Shown: positions 26,720 to 35,505, counted from the stretch's first letter. The stretch is 64,000 bases of DNA from Comamonas sp. SCN 67-35 (GCA_001725255.1 MEFV01000008.1:1-64000), one strand, 5' to 3'. The notes: a model not told the origin generated them from the letters alone. A program made the numbers and translations.

Positions 26720-27588
26720 TTACCCGCAGGGGGCAGGCGCAGCAGGCAGACGTGTTCGCCCGATGGATTAGCCACAGCCGCGTCGCAGCCGCCCCGCGCA
26801 CGCCGCAGCGCCAGCCAACGGCTGGCGGCATCGAACGACAGCGGCTGGTCAGCACCGCGCGTACCCGCGATCATCACCGGCGGCGCGCCGGGCGCAAGGC
26901 CCTGCACCACCACGCCTTCGGCGCTGGCGTAGATCACGTGCGAGGCGGCGGCATCGAACAACGCGTCTTCCAGCTCCCAACCGCCGCGTGCCAGCTGGCG
27001 CGGCGCGCCGCCCGGCTCGGCCGCCATCAGCGCCATGCTGCCGTGCCCGAGGTTCTGGCGCCAGACGATGTGGCGTGCGTTGGCGTGGATATCGTAGGCG
27101 TTGTCCGGATCGGGGACTGGGTAGCGGTCAGCCAGGGCATCGTCTTCATCCGGCCAGCGCTCGGGGACCCGCAGCACCGGCCCCAGCGCGCCGCCGCGAT
27201 CAGCCGCGTAGATCTGCTCGGCGCCATTGAACAGGCGCGCCCAGACATAAAGCCGGCCATCGAGCCCCCAGCGCAGGCCTTCGATGCTGGCGACGGCGCC
27301 CATGTCATGGCGGTCGCGCCTGCCGCCGACGGGGGTGACGGCAAAGCGCCGGCGTGCCTCGCGCAGGTACAGCCAGGCCGCGGCGCCGTTGCTGGCCGCG
27401 AGCATCTGGCCACCGGGCGCCAGCGCCATCCGCAGCGACCCGCTGGCGGCTTCGGGGTCGCTGACAGCGGACAAGGCCACGCCCTGCACCGCCTCGGGCA
27501 CCACCGGCGACGTAGCTGTCGGCGCCGCCCAGGCCAGCGGGCCGCAGAGCCCCAGCAGCAGCGCAAGGAGCGGGGCCACGGGCCTCAT
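26716..27588 (-). CDS. Secreted protein of unknown function, propeller-like
   Basis: A signal peptide (to about residue 21, ending AWAA) precedes about 270 residues with repeated small strands and motifs such as LRMALAPGGQMLAAS, SIEGLRWGLDGRLYVWA and AASHVIYASAEG. These suggest a WD40/PD40-like beta-propeller. The C-terminus has two cysteines (GGCDAA, EHVCLLRL) that could form a disulfide. It shares the FD..WHVIY/ASHVIY and HVCLLRL/EFVCIAHL style with the upstream gene product, suggesting the two are ancient duplicates. The start overlaps the upstream stop (ATGA at 27585-27588). Confidence 0.65.
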   Translation of the reverse strand: MRPVAPLLALLLGLCGPLAWAAPTATSPVVPEAVQGVALSAVSDPEAASGSLRMALAPGGQMLAASNGAAAWLYLREARRRFAVTPVGGRRDRHDMGAVASIEGLRWGLDGRLYVWARLFNGAEQIYAADRGGALGPVLRVPERWPDEDDALADRYPVPDPDNAYDIHANARHIVWRQNLGHGSMALMAAEPGGAPRQLARGGWELEDALFDAAASHVIYASAEGVVVQGLAPGAPPVMIAGTRGADQPLSFDAASRWLALRRARGGCDAAVANPSGEHVCLLRLPPAGK

Positions 27589-28880
27589 GGCATGCGCACG
27601 CCGTCCAGGTGCGCGATGCAGACGAATTCACCGCCCGCGGGCGCCTTGGCGCCGCCGCAGGGGCGCGGGCTGGCCCAGGCGAGCGTGCCGGTGGCGGGCT
27701 CCCACGCCAGCGGCCGATCATGGGCCATCGTGCCGGCAATGCGCTGCGTGGTCTGGCGCTGCAGATCAAACACCAGCAGGCCATCGCTCGACGGGTAGAT
27801 CACGTGCCAGTTGTCGAACACGAGGCGCAGCAACTCGGGCCCGCCGCGCGCGATCTCGCCCACCGCGCCCTGCTGCTCGAAGTTCTTCAGGTGCAGCGTG
27901 TAGCGGTCGCCTCCGGGGTTGGCGAGCCACACCAGGCGGGTGTCCTGCACGCTGAAGCGCTGCGTGCCCGTGGCATCGGTCGGGCCGCGGGGCGTGGCGC
28001 GCCGGCCGAGGCTGAGCGCGCCATCGCCGATCGCATCGGCCATGCCGTTCATCAGGCGGCCTTCGTCGTCGCCGAAGAAGGCGCCGATGCGCTGGCCGAA
28101 GAAGAGTTCGATGCGCTGGGGCACGCTCTCTATCCGGGTGCTGCCGTTGCGCACCGTGGCGGTGAAATTCGCGGCGCGCCAATCCGAGTCGCCGTCCGGC
28201 CCCTGGCCTTTTTGCTCGGCCGAGGTGAAGACGTACAGCGTATCGGTATCCCAGAACAGATCGGTGCCGGTGGTGCGCACGCGCTCGTCGTGCGGATCGC
28301 CCACGCCCAGCTCGGGCGTGGCGGCCACGGCGCGTTCGCCGCGTTCGATCAGCCAGACGCGCCGCCCCTGGCCCGCGGCCTCGCAATTCACTTCGAGCGC
28401 AAGCACCTGGCCGCTGCCGTCGAACGCGCCCTGCATCGCCTCGCACCCCTTGCGCGCGAGGCCCGCGGCCTGGCGTGCGGCGGCGCTGACGGGCAGCAGG
28501 GCCGAAGGCAGCAGCGGCGGCGCCACCACGTCGCGCAGCGTGCGGATGCGCGCGGCGTAGCGCGCGGCCTGGCAGGGGGCCACACGCGGGTTTTGCCGCG
28601 CGGCCTCGTGGGTCTGGCCGGCGATGCACTCGGCATCGCGCTCGCGCAGCCAGGCAAGTTGCTCCTTCTTGAGCGCATTGGCGTCGCCCGCCTGCTGGCG
28701 CGCCTGGCGGTACAGGCGCGCGGCCTGCACGTCGAGGCGCGCGAGCGCCGCATCGGCGCAGATCAGCCGTTCGGCGGCGCTGTGGGCGGCCTGGCAGTCA
28801 AAGCTCGGCTGCGCCGCGGCGCCGGCCGCCAGCGCGGGCGCGGCGCAGAACAGGGCGAGGGCCAGCAAGCCAAAACGCAT
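27585..28880 (-). CDS. Periplasmic protein with LprI-like N-terminal domain
   Basis: A signal peptide (to about residue 23) is followed at about residues 27-115 by an LprI-type domain: FDCQAAHSAAERLICADAAL, ALKKEQLAWLRERDAEC and a further Cys pair. This domain is found in lysozyme-inhibitor LprI and many envelope proteins. The remaining 300 residues look like a beta-propeller with TDLFWDTDTLYVFTSAEQ, DTRLVWLANPGGDRYTLHL and DNWHVIYPSSDGLLVFDL. It ends EFVCIAHLDG, like the next gene product. Lysozyme inhibition is possible from the domain but unproven. Confidence 0.75.
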   Translation of the reverse strand: MRFGLLALALFCAAPALAAGAAAQPSFDCQAAHSAAERLICADAALARLDVQAARLYRQARQQAGDANALKKEQLAWLRERDAECIAGQTHEAARQNPRVAPCQAARYAARIRTLRDVVAPPLLPSALLPVSAAARQAAGLARKGCEAMQGAFDGSGQVLALEVNCEAAGQGRRVWLIERGERAVAATPELGVGDPHDERVRTTGTDLFWDTDTLYVFTSAEQKGQGPDGDSDWRAANFTATVRNGSTRIESVPQRIELFFGQRIGAFFGDDEGRLMNGMADAIGDGALSLGRRATPRGPTDATGTQRFSVQDTRLVWLANPGGDRYTLHLKNFEQQGAVGEIARGGPELLRLVFDNWHVIYPSSDGLLVFDLQRQTTQRIAGTMAHDRPLAWEPATGTLAWASPRPCGGAKAPAGGEFVCIAHLDGVRMP

Positions 28881-28889
28881 GGTCGTCCT

Positions 28890-29834
28890 TCAGTTCGATG
28901 CTTCATCGGGCCACTGCACCGCCTGGCACGAGGCGTCGCCGGCCTGCAGCGTGAGCGTGAGCGCCATCTCCGAGCTTTGCCCGCAAAAATCCGGCCAGCG
29001 CAGCCAGCGCGTGTCCACCGTGTAGCGCTCGCCCTCGCGCGTGACGCGCAGGCGCGAGGCATCGGGCTCGTCCTCGCCCCAGCGGATGCCGGCCTGCTTC
29101 GCGCCATCGCTCCAGGCGGTGGCCTCGTCGCCGCGCGTGGCGGCCACGCTGCAGCTGGTGCCGCCCCGCTGGGCGCTGAGGTAGTCCACGCGGGCAGGGC
29201 GCCCCGCGCTGTCCAGCGCCAGCGTGAGGAACTGCGCGCCGCGCGGCTCCTGCGGGCTTTCGCAGTGCAGCACCACGGGCGCGCCCGTGCCCTGCGCCAG
29301 CGTGCCGGTGGGGGCCGCTTTCGGCAGCGGCCAGGGCTGGCCGTCGCCGGTCTCGACGCGGGGCGCGCCGTCGGCCCAGGTGATGACCGCCGTGTGCTCG
29401 TCGTCGCTGGCGTAGTCGCGGATCTGCATCGCCAGGCCCGCGCCCAACGGCTGGGCGATGACCAGGGTGCCCCCGCGCTCGGCCGGCAGGTTGAGGATGA
29501 ACCAGTGGTTGGCGCAGACGGTGGTGTGGGCGTCGAACTCGCCCCGATCGATGGTGATGCCCGCTGCGGCATCGGCCGGCAGCAGCACCGCGTCGCGCGC
29601 GCTCTCGCCGTTCAGCGTGAGCGTGAAGCCGACCTGGTAGCCCTCGTCGGTCGCGCCGTCGGTGATCTGGAGCGTGCCCTGGCCCAGCCGCGTCCACTCG
29701 GGCAGCGGCAGGCAGGTACCGACGGCCGAAGCGTTCGCGGCGGGCGCCGCCGGGGCAGCGGGCTCGGGCGCCGGGCCGCAGGCGGCCAGCAGCGCCAGAT
29801 AGGGCAGCAGGGGAGTGCAGCGCAAGGTAGGCAT
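28890..29834 (-). CDS. Putative lipoprotein of unknown function
   Basis: The 314-residue product starts MPTLRCTPLLPYLALLAACG, a signal peptide with a lipobox (LLAAC) and a following Pro/Ala-rich linker, so it should be lipid-anchored. The mature part is strand-rich with several cysteines (GTCLPLPEW, TTVCANHWF, LHCESPQE, TSCSVAA, DFCGQSS, ASCQAV) that could form disulfides. An ATG at 29864 is in frame but would place ten residues before the signal. It is the first gene of the operon and starts 49 bases after the ABC ATPase stop. I do not recognise its family. Confidence 0.7.
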   Translation of the reverse strand: MPTLRCTPLLPYLALLAACGPAPEPAAPAAPAANASAVGTCLPLPEWTRLGQGTLQITDGATDEGYQVGFTLTLNGESARDAVLLPADAAAGITIDRGEFDAHTTVCANHWFILNLPAERGGTLVIAQPLGAGLAMQIRDYASDDEHTAVITWADGAPRVETGDGQPWPLPKAAPTGTLAQGTGAPVVLHCESPQEPRGAQFLTLALDSAGRPARVDYLSAQRGGTSCSVAATRGDEATAWSDGAKQAGIRWGEDEPDASRLRVTREGERYTVDTRWLRWPDFCGQSSEMALTLTLQAGDASCQAVQWPDEASN

Positions 29835-29883
29835 GAAGCGAACGATGCTATCGGCGCCCACCACGCCGCACCAGTGACTTTCG

Positions 29884-31428
29884 TCACGTCACGCCGAGAT
29901 AGCGCCGACGCGCCTGCGTGTCGGCGGCCAGCTCGGCCATGGTCGCCTCATGCACGATGCGGCCCTGCTCGATCACGACGGCGCGGTCGGCCACCGCCTC
30001 GGCAAACGCCAGGTTCTGCTCGCTGAGCACGATGCCCAGCCCGCCCGCCTTGAGCGCGCGCACCGCCTGCGCCATCTGTTGCACGATGACGGGCGCGACG
30101 CCCTCCGAGGGTTCGTCCAGCAGCAGCAGGCAGGGCTGGCCCATGAGCGTGCGCGCGACGGTGAGCATCTGCTGCTCGCCACCGCTCATGCGTGCGCCGA
30201 GGCGATCGGGCATCTCGCGCAGGTTGGGAAAGAGCGCGAACAGCCGCTCGATGGTCCATGCGGCCAGCGGCGTGCCATCGGGCCAGGCGCGCGGCGGCTG
30301 GCGGCCGGTTTCCAGGTTCTGCAGCACGGTGAGGTCGCCGAAGATGCGCCGCTCCTCGGGCACGTAGCCCAGCCCCGCGCGGGCGATGCGGTGCGCGGGC
30401 CAGCGCGCCACGTCCTGACCCATGAAGCGCAGCTCGCCCTCGGTGCGCGCGAGCAGCCCCGCGAGGCTCTTGAGCGTGGTGGATTTGCCCGCGCCGTTGC
30501 GCCCCATCAGCGCCACGACCTCGCCGGGGCGCACGTCGAATGAAACGCCGTGCAGGATGTGCGCCGCGCCGTACCAGGCGTGCAGCTCGCGCACCGTGAG
30601 CAGGGGCTTTGCCTCACTCGGCGGTTTTTCAAGTGTTTTTGGCTCCAAACCCTTGCCGGACAAGCGCGAGCCGCTCCCGTTTTGATGACTCTGCACGCCC
30701 AGGTAGGCCGCCTGCACGCGCGCATCCTCGCGGATCGCCTCGGGCGCGCCCTCGGCCAGCAGTTCGCCGCGCACCATCACGGCGATGCGGTCGGCCTGGC
30801 CGAAGACCACGTCCATGCTGTGCTCGGTGAACAGCACGGCGATGCCCCGCTCCTTGGCCAGCGTGCGCGCCAGTTGCATCAGCGCCACGCGCTCGGCGGG
30901 CGCCATGCCGGCGGTGGGCTCGTCCATCAGCAGCAGGCGCGGCTCGCCCGCGAGCGCCAGCGCCAGTTCCAGGCGCTTCACGTCGCCATAGGCCAGTTCG
31001 CTGCAGGGCCGGTCGGCCTGCTCCGCCATGCCCACCTGCGCCAGCAGCGCGCGCGCGTCCGGCATGCGGTAGCCGTCGGCACGGCGCCAGAAGCGCCAGT
31101 GGCGCGCGTCGTGCGCGAGCAGCGCCATCTGCACGTTGGCGAGGGCCGTGAAACTGGTGAAGGTTTCGGCGATCTGGAAGGTGCGCCCCACGCCCAGGCG
31201 CGCGAGCTGGCGCGGCGCCAGGCCCGTCACGTCGCGCCCGCCCAGGCGCACGCGCCCGGCGTCGGGCCGCAGTTGCCCGCCGAGCATCTGGAAGGTCGTG
31301 GTCTTGCCCGCGCCGTTGGGGCCGATCAGCGCCAGCACCTCGCCCGCCGCCAGGTCCAGCGACACGCCCTGCACCGCATGCACGCCGCCGAAGGATTTGC
31401 GCAGATGGCGCACTTCGAGCAGACTCAT
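29884..31428 (-). CDS. Fused LivG-LivF ABC transporter ATPase
   Basis: This single 514-residue frame contains two complete ABC ATPases of the branched-chain amino acid type. The LivG-like half (about residues 1-245) has GPNGAGKTTTFQML, a signature region at ELAYGDVKRLELALAL and LLMDEPTAGM. The LivF-like half (about 270-514) has GRNGAGKSTTLKSL, MSGGEQQMLTVARTL and LLLDEPSEGVAPVI. They are normally separate genes. The linker (about residues 247-268) is encoded by a copy of the dispersed repeat, which lacks stops in this frame and replaces the usual intergenic junction. Its ATG overlaps the permease stop (ATGA at 31425-31428). A frameshift or assembly error could mimic this, but the frame is open throughout. 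Confidence 0.9.
   Translation of the reverse strand: MSLLEVRHLRKSFGGVHAVQGVSLDLAAGEVLALIGPNGAGKTTTFQMLGGQLRPDAGRVRLGGRDVTGLAPRQLARLGVGRTFQIAETFTSFTALANVQMALLAHDARHWRFWRRADGYRMPDARALLAQVGMAEQADRPCSELAYGDVKRLELALALAGEPRLLLMDEPTAGMAPAERVALMQLARTLAKERGIAVLFTEHSMDVVFGQADRIAVMVRGELLAEGAPEAIREDARVQAAYLGVQSHQNGSGSRLSGKGLEPKTLEKPPSEAKPLLTVRELHAWYGAAHILHGVSFDVRPGEVVALMGRNGAGKSTTLKSLAGLLARTEGELRFMGQDVARWPAHRIARAGLGYVPEERRIFGDLTVLQNLETGRQPPRAWPDGTPLAAWTIERLFALFPNLREMPDRLGARMSGGEQQMLTVARTLMGQPCLLLLDEPSEGVAPVIVQQMAQAVRALKAGGLGIVLSEQNLAFAEAVADRAVVIEQGRIVHEATMAELAADTQARRRYLGVT
30625..30688 (+). repeat. Dispersed repeat, copy E, forming the LivG-LivF linker
   Basis: The sequence runs TTTTTCAAGTGTTTTTGGCT, then CCAAACCCTTGCCGGACAAG, then CGCGAGCCGCTCCCGTTTTG, ending ATGA. 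Relative to the copy at 56000 it keeps CTTG-five bases-CAAGCGC, the following AGC-GCTC arm and the TTTTGAT end. It is AT-richer than its surroundings and is translated on the minus strand as the fusion linker. Confidence 0.7.
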
Positions 31429-33329
31429 GGCGCGGCCCTTCGCGCTCTTGAAATGAAAGCTGCAAACGCCCGTCCGTATTGGCCTATACCCGAAATTCCT
31501 TGTGGAAACAGCAGGATCAGCGCCAGCACGATCGCCCCCATCAGCGCGCGCCAGTAGTCGGTGGCGTGCGCCACGCTGTCGTGCAACCAGGTGAAGGCCG
31601 CCGCGCCCACCACCGGCCCGGCGAGCGCATGCACGCCGCCGAGCAGCACCATGACGAGCGCATCGACCGAGCTGCTGACCGACAGCGCATCGGGCGCCAC
31701 GCCGCCTTTGGAAAACGCGAACAGCGCGCCCGCGAGCCCGGCTGCCAGCCCCGCCACGGTGAAGGCCAGCCACTGCACGCGGCGCACCGGCAGGCCCGCG
31801 GCCTCGGCGCGCACGGCCGAATCGCGCGCCGCGCGCAGCGCCCAGCCCAGGGGCGCATGCAGCAGGCGCCGCAGCAAAAACACCCCGAGGCTGCTGAGCA
31901 GCAGCACCAGCCAGTAAAAGCGCGCGCCCTGTTGCAGCCATCCAGGCGGCCAGACGCCCGTCAGACCGTTGCTGCCGCCGGTGAAGCCATCCCACTGGTA
32001 GGCGACGGCCCAGGTGATCTGCGCGAACGCGAGCGTGAGCATGGCCAGGTAAATGCCCGACAGGCGCATGCAGAACCAGCCATAGATGAGCGCCCCCGCC
32101 GCCGCCGCCAACGGCGCCACCCCCAGCGCCGCCGCGAACGGCCAGCCCGCCGCGTGCGTGAGCAGCGCCGCGCCATACGCGCCCAGGCCGAAGTAGGCCG
32201 CGTGGCCAAACGAATGCAGCCCGCCGGGGCCGACGATGGCCGCGAGGCTGGCGGCAAACAGCGCGGCGATGGCGATGTCGGTGAGCAGCACCAGCGCATA
32301 GCTCTGCGCGCCCAGCATCAAGGGCAGCAGCGCCAGCACCGCGAGCAGCAGCGCCCAGCCCAGCGTCGCCGCTCGCCCGCCGCGCCCCGGCCACGGCGGC
32401 GGCGCCTCGCCCCGCGCCATCACCGGCGCGCGCCCCATCAGCCCCCACGGGCGCCAGACGAGCACCAGCGCCATCACGAGGAATTCCGCCACCAGCGTGA
32501 GCTGCGGAAACGCCACGCTGAGCGGCCCGATCTGCACCACGCCGAGCCAGATGCACACCGCTTTCAGTTCGGCAATCAAGAGCGCCGCGATGAACGCGCC
32601 CGAGAGCGACCCCATGCCGCCGACGACGACGATGACGAAGGCCGACGCCACCATCGGCAAATCCAGCTCCAGGTTGGCCGGTTCGCGCGGCAGTTGCAGC
32701 GCCCCGGCCAGCCCCGCGAGCAGCGCGCCGAGCGCAAACACCGCCGTGAACAGCCACGCTTGGCGCACGCCCAGCGCGCCGAGCATCTCGCGGTCCTGCG
32801 TGGCCGCGCGTACCAGCGTGCCCCAGCGCGTGCGGGTGAGCAGCAGCGCCAGCAGCCCCAGCACCAGCGGCCCGACGGCGATCAACAGCAGGTCATAGGT
32901 GGGAAAGCGCCTGCCGAGGATCTGCACCGCGCCCGCCAGTCCCGGCGCGCGCGGCCCCAGCAGATCCTGCGCGCCCCAGAGCCACAGCGCCGCGTCGCGG
33001 ATGATGAGCACCAGCGCGAACGTGGCCAGCAGTTGCAGCAGCTCGGGCGCGTGGTACAGGCGGCGCAGCAGCAGAATCTCGATGGCCGCGCCCAGCAGCG
33101 CGACGGCGAGCGGCGCCAGCAGCAGCGCGAGCCAGAAGCCGATCGCGCCCGCCAGATGTTCGACACTGGAATATGCGACGTACAGCCCGAGCACATAGAG
33201 CGAGCCGTGTGCGAAGTTGACGATGCGCGTGACGCCGAAGACCAGCGACAGGCCGACGGCGACGAGAAACAGCGTGGAGCCGCTCGCCAGGCCGTTGAGC
33301 AGCTGGACGAGCAGGCCCGAGAGATCCAT
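31425..33329 (-). CDS. Fused LivH-LivM ABC transporter permease
   Basis: This 634-residue protein joins the two permeases of a branched-chain amino acid ABC importer. The LivH-like half (about residues 1-300) starts LLVQLLNGLASGSTLFLVAVGLSL and includes FAHGSLYVLG and VVGGMGSLSGAFIAA. The LivM-like half (about 320-620) includes GPGGLHSFGHAAYFGLGAYGAAL and VLLGGVHALAGPVVGAA. Fused HM permeases are known in this transporter family. The last 18 residues (about 611-628, GQYGRAFAAFISR) come from a repeat copy. It lies 18 bases after the binding-protein gene. Confidence 0.93.
   Translation of the reverse strand: MDLSGLLVQLLNGLASGSTLFLVAVGLSLVFGVTRIVNFAHGSLYVLGLYVAYSSVEHLAGAIGFWLALLLAPLAVALLGAAIEILLLRRLYHAPELLQLLATFALVLIIRDAALWLWGAQDLLGPRAPGLAGAVQILGRRFPTYDLLLIAVGPLVLGLLALLLTRTRWGTLVRAATQDREMLGALGVRQAWLFTAVFALGALLAGLAGALQLPREPANLELDLPMVASAFVIVVVGGMGSLSGAFIAALLIAELKAVCIWLGVVQIGPLSVAFPQLTLVAEFLVMALVLVWRPWGLMGRAPVMARGEAPPPWPGRGGRAATLGWALLLAVLALLPLMLGAQSYALVLLTDIAIAALFAASLAAIVGPGGLHSFGHAAYFGLGAYGAALLTHAAGWPFAAALGVAPLAAAAGALIYGWFCMRLSGIYLAMLTLAFAQITWAVAYQWDGFTGGSNGLTGVWPPGWLQQGARFYWLVLLLSSLGVFLLRRLLHAPLGWALRAARDSAVRAEAAGLPVRRVQWLAFTVAGLAAGLAGALFAFSKGGVAPDALSVSSSVDALVMVLLGGVHALAGPVVGAAAFTWLHDSVAHATDYWRALMGAIVLALILLFPQGISGIGQYGRAFAAFISRARRAAP
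31447..31497 (+). repeat. Dispersed repeat, copy F, encoding the permease C-terminus
   Basis: CTTGAAATGAAAGCTGCAAACGCC and CGTCCGTATTGGCCTATACC plus CGAAAT align with the copy at the right end of the window (AAGCTGC, ACGCC, G-C, TAT-GG). It forms the last codons of the livHM fusion on the minus strand, only 19 bases from the ATPase start. Confidence 0.55.
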
Positions 33330-33347
33330 GGGGCGGGCGGCGGGCGC

Positions 33348-34544
33348 TTACTGCGCGGCGGGGCGCAGTTGTTTCACCTCGGCGTCCGAGGGCTGGTACT
33401 TTGCGCCGTCCTCATAGCGGAAGTCCACCATGATGCCCTTGCCGTCCTTCACCGCCGTCGTGCCCACGTAGGCGCCCATGGTCGATTGGTGGTCCTGCGC
33501 GCGGTAGGTGATGGGGCCGAACGGCGTGTCGAGCGTCAGGCCGGTGAACGCCGCGATGAGCTTCTCGGTATCGCTGCTGCCGGCCTTCTTCAGGCCCGCC
33601 GCGATCGACAGAATGGCGTTGTAGCCCACGACCGAACCAGCGCGCGGGTAGTCCTTGAAGCGCGTCTGGTAGGCCTTCAGAAACGCGTCGTGCTCGGGCG
33701 TGTGAATCGCATACCAGGGGTAGCCGGTGACGATCCAGCCCGTGGGCGCCTCGGCCTTGAGCGGGTCGAGGTAGTCGGGCTCGCCGGTCAGCAGGCTTAC
33801 CACCTTGCGGCCTTCGAAGAGCCCGCGCGTGTTGCCTTCGCGCACGAACTTGGCCAGATCCGTGGCGAACAGCACGTTGAAGATCGCGTCGGGCTTGGCA
33901 TCCTGCAGCGCCTGCACCACGCTGCCCGCGTCCACCTTGCCCAGCGGCGTGGCCTGCTCGGCGACGAACTCGACTTGGGGCTGCGCGGCCTTCAGCAGCT
34001 GCTTGAACGTGGCCACGGCCGACTGGCCGTATTCATAGTTGGGGTAGACGATGGCCCAGCGCTTCTTGTTCAGTTTGGCCGCCTCGGGCACGAGCATGGC
34101 CACCTGCATGTAGGTCGAGGGCCGCAGGCGGAAGGTGTAGTGGTTGCCCTGCTGCCAGACGATCTTGTCGGTGAGCGGCTCGCTCGCCAGGTAAAAACGC
34201 TTCTTCTGCTGGGCAAAATCCGCCAGCGCGAGACCCAGGTGCGAGAGGAAGCCGCCCGTGAGCACATCCACCTTCTCGCGGGAAATCAGCTCTTCGGCCG
34301 CGCGCACCGTCTCGCCCGGGTTGGCGTTGTCGTCGCGCGTGATCAGCACCAGCGTCCTGCCGTTGATGCCGCCTTGGGCGTTGACCTGCTCGACCGCCAG
34401 CTCCATGCCCTTCTTGTAGGGCTCCAGGAAGGCCGGCTGCGCCTTGTAGCTGTTGATCTCGCCGATGGTGTAGTGCCCCTGCGCGCTGGCCGCACTGGTG
34501 GCAACCGCCAAAGAAGCCACAGCCAGCGCCAACCACTTCGTCAT
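33348..34544 (-). CDS. Branched-chain amino acid-type ABC transporter substrate-binding protein
   Basis: The 398-residue protein has a signal peptide (to about residue 21, SAASAQ) and the type I periplasmic-binding fold: HYTIGEINSYKAQPAFLEPYKKGMELA (read in two parts), NAQGGINGRTLVLI, VDVLTGGFLSHLGLALADFA and YPNYEYGQSAVATF. It binds a small amino acid, aromatic acid or related ligand in the periplasm for the fused permease and ATPase that follow. The ligand cannot be read from the sequence. The gene is divergent from fpr, with 185 bases between. Confidence 0.92.
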   Translation of the reverse strand: MTKWLALAVASLAVATSAASAQGHYTIGEINSYKAQPAFLEPYKKGMELAVEQVNAQGGINGRTLVLITRDDNANPGETVRAAEELISREKVDVLTGGFLSHLGLALADFAQQKKRFYLASEPLTDKIVWQQGNHYTFRLRPSTYMQVAMLVPEAAKLNKKRWAIVYPNYEYGQSAVATFKQLLKAAQPQVEFVAEQATPLGKVDAGSVVQALQDAKPDAIFNVLFATDLAKFVREGNTRGLFEGRKVVSLLTGEPDYLDPLKAEAPTGWIVTGYPWYAIHTPEHDAFLKAYQTRFKDYPRAGSVVGYNAILSIAAGLKKAGSSDTEKLIAAFTGLTLDTPFGPITYRAQDHQSTMGAYVGTTAVKDGKGIMVDFRYEDGAKYQPSDAEVKQLRPAAQ

Positions 34545-34619
34545 ATCCCCTCCGGATCAGAGAAATTTAGGGAGAAGTAATGTACTTCCGTCCCGAAAAC
34601 CGCCCCGGTTTCAACGACA

Positions 34620-34637
34620 ATACGGGTTTTCCCGTAT
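34620..34637. promoter_or_regulatory. Short perfect hairpin in the fpr leader
   Basis: ATACGGG-TTTT-CCCGTAT is a perfect 7-base-pair stem with a TTTT loop, 93 bases upstream of the fpr start and 75 bases beyond the livK start. It may be an operator or a small RNA hairpin. No T tract follows in either direction. Confidence 0.35.
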
Positions 34638-34729
34638 CAATTCTGGCGGGTGAACCTCCATGCTCGTCGCGCGGTAGCGCAAGGCATACGCATCACAGTC
34701 ACCACTCGTCGGCCAACCCGCGAGATACC

Positions 34730-35497
34730 ATGTTCTTTGAAGAGCGCGTCCTCTCCGTACACCACTGGACTGAGCGGCTGTTTTCCTTCACCATCACCCG
34801 CAACCCTTCGTTTCGCTTTTCCAACGGTCACTTCAGCCTGATCGGCTTGAAGGTGGATGGCAAGCCGCTGCTGCGCGCCTACAGCGTGGTCAGCCCCAAT
34901 TGGGAAGATCACCTGGAGTTCCTCTCCATCAAGGTGCCGCACGGGCCGCTGACCTCGCGCCTGCAGCACATCAAGGTGGGCGACACCATCCTCGTGGCCA
35001 AGAAGCCCACGGGCACGCTGGTGACCGACTACCTGCTGCCGGGCAAGCGCCTGTACCTGCTCGCGACCGGCACCGGCATCGCGCCCTTCATGGCCATCGC
35101 GCGCGACCCCGACACCTACGAGCGCTTCGAGCAGGTCATCCTCGTGCATGGCGTGCGCCAGGCCGCCGAACTCGCCTACCACGACTATCTCACGCAAGAG
35201 CTGCCCCAGCACGAGATCCTCGGCGAGCTCGTTCGCGACAAGCTGCGCTACTACCCGACCGTGACGCGCGAACCTTTCGTGCACCAGGGCCGCATCAACA
35301 CGCTGATCGAAAGCGGACAGCTCGCCCGCGATCTCGGCCTGCCGCCGCTGGACCCCGTAAACGACCGCGTGATGCTCTGCGGCAGCCCCGAGATGCTGGC
35401 CACGCTCAAGGCGCTGCTGACCAAGCTCGACTTCGACGAGGGCAGCACCACCCGCCCCGGCGACTTCGTGATCGAGCGCGCCTTCGTCGAAAAGTAG
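34730..35497 (+). CDS. fpr: Ferredoxin--NADP reductase
   Basis: The 255-residue flavoprotein moves electrons between NADPH and ferredoxin or flavodoxin. It begins MFFEERVLSVHHWTERLFSF. The FAD motif is RAYSVVSPNWEDHLEF, the NADP phosphate loop ATGTGIAPFMAI, the MLCGSPEML segment sits near residue 215, and the C-terminus is FVEK, as in bacterial subclass I reductases. I chose the ATG at 34730 because it matches the family length; the frame opens 150 bases earlier without homology. prmB begins 8 bases after its stop. Confidence 0.95.
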   Translation: MFFEERVLSVHHWTERLFSFTITRNPSFRFSNGHFSLIGLKVDGKPLLRAYSVVSPNWEDHLEFLSIKVPHGPLTSRLQHIKVGDTILVAKKPTGTLVTDYLLPGKRLYLLATGTGIAPFMAIARDPDTYERFEQVILVHGVRQAAELAYHDYLTQELPQHEILGELVRDKLRYYPTVTREPFVHQGRINTLIESGQLARDLGLPPLDPVNDRVMLCGSPEMLATLKALLTKLDFDEGSTTRPGDFVIERAFVEK

Positions 35498-35505
35498 GCG
35501 CTTGC

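Noticed and set aside
29884..32757. A 957-codon open frame spanning the ABC genes
   Set aside because: Only the part from 31428 to 29884 is real. Upstream of the ATG at 31428 it is a shadow of the permease frame, since its residues match no family and are rich in Ala/Arg/Gly.
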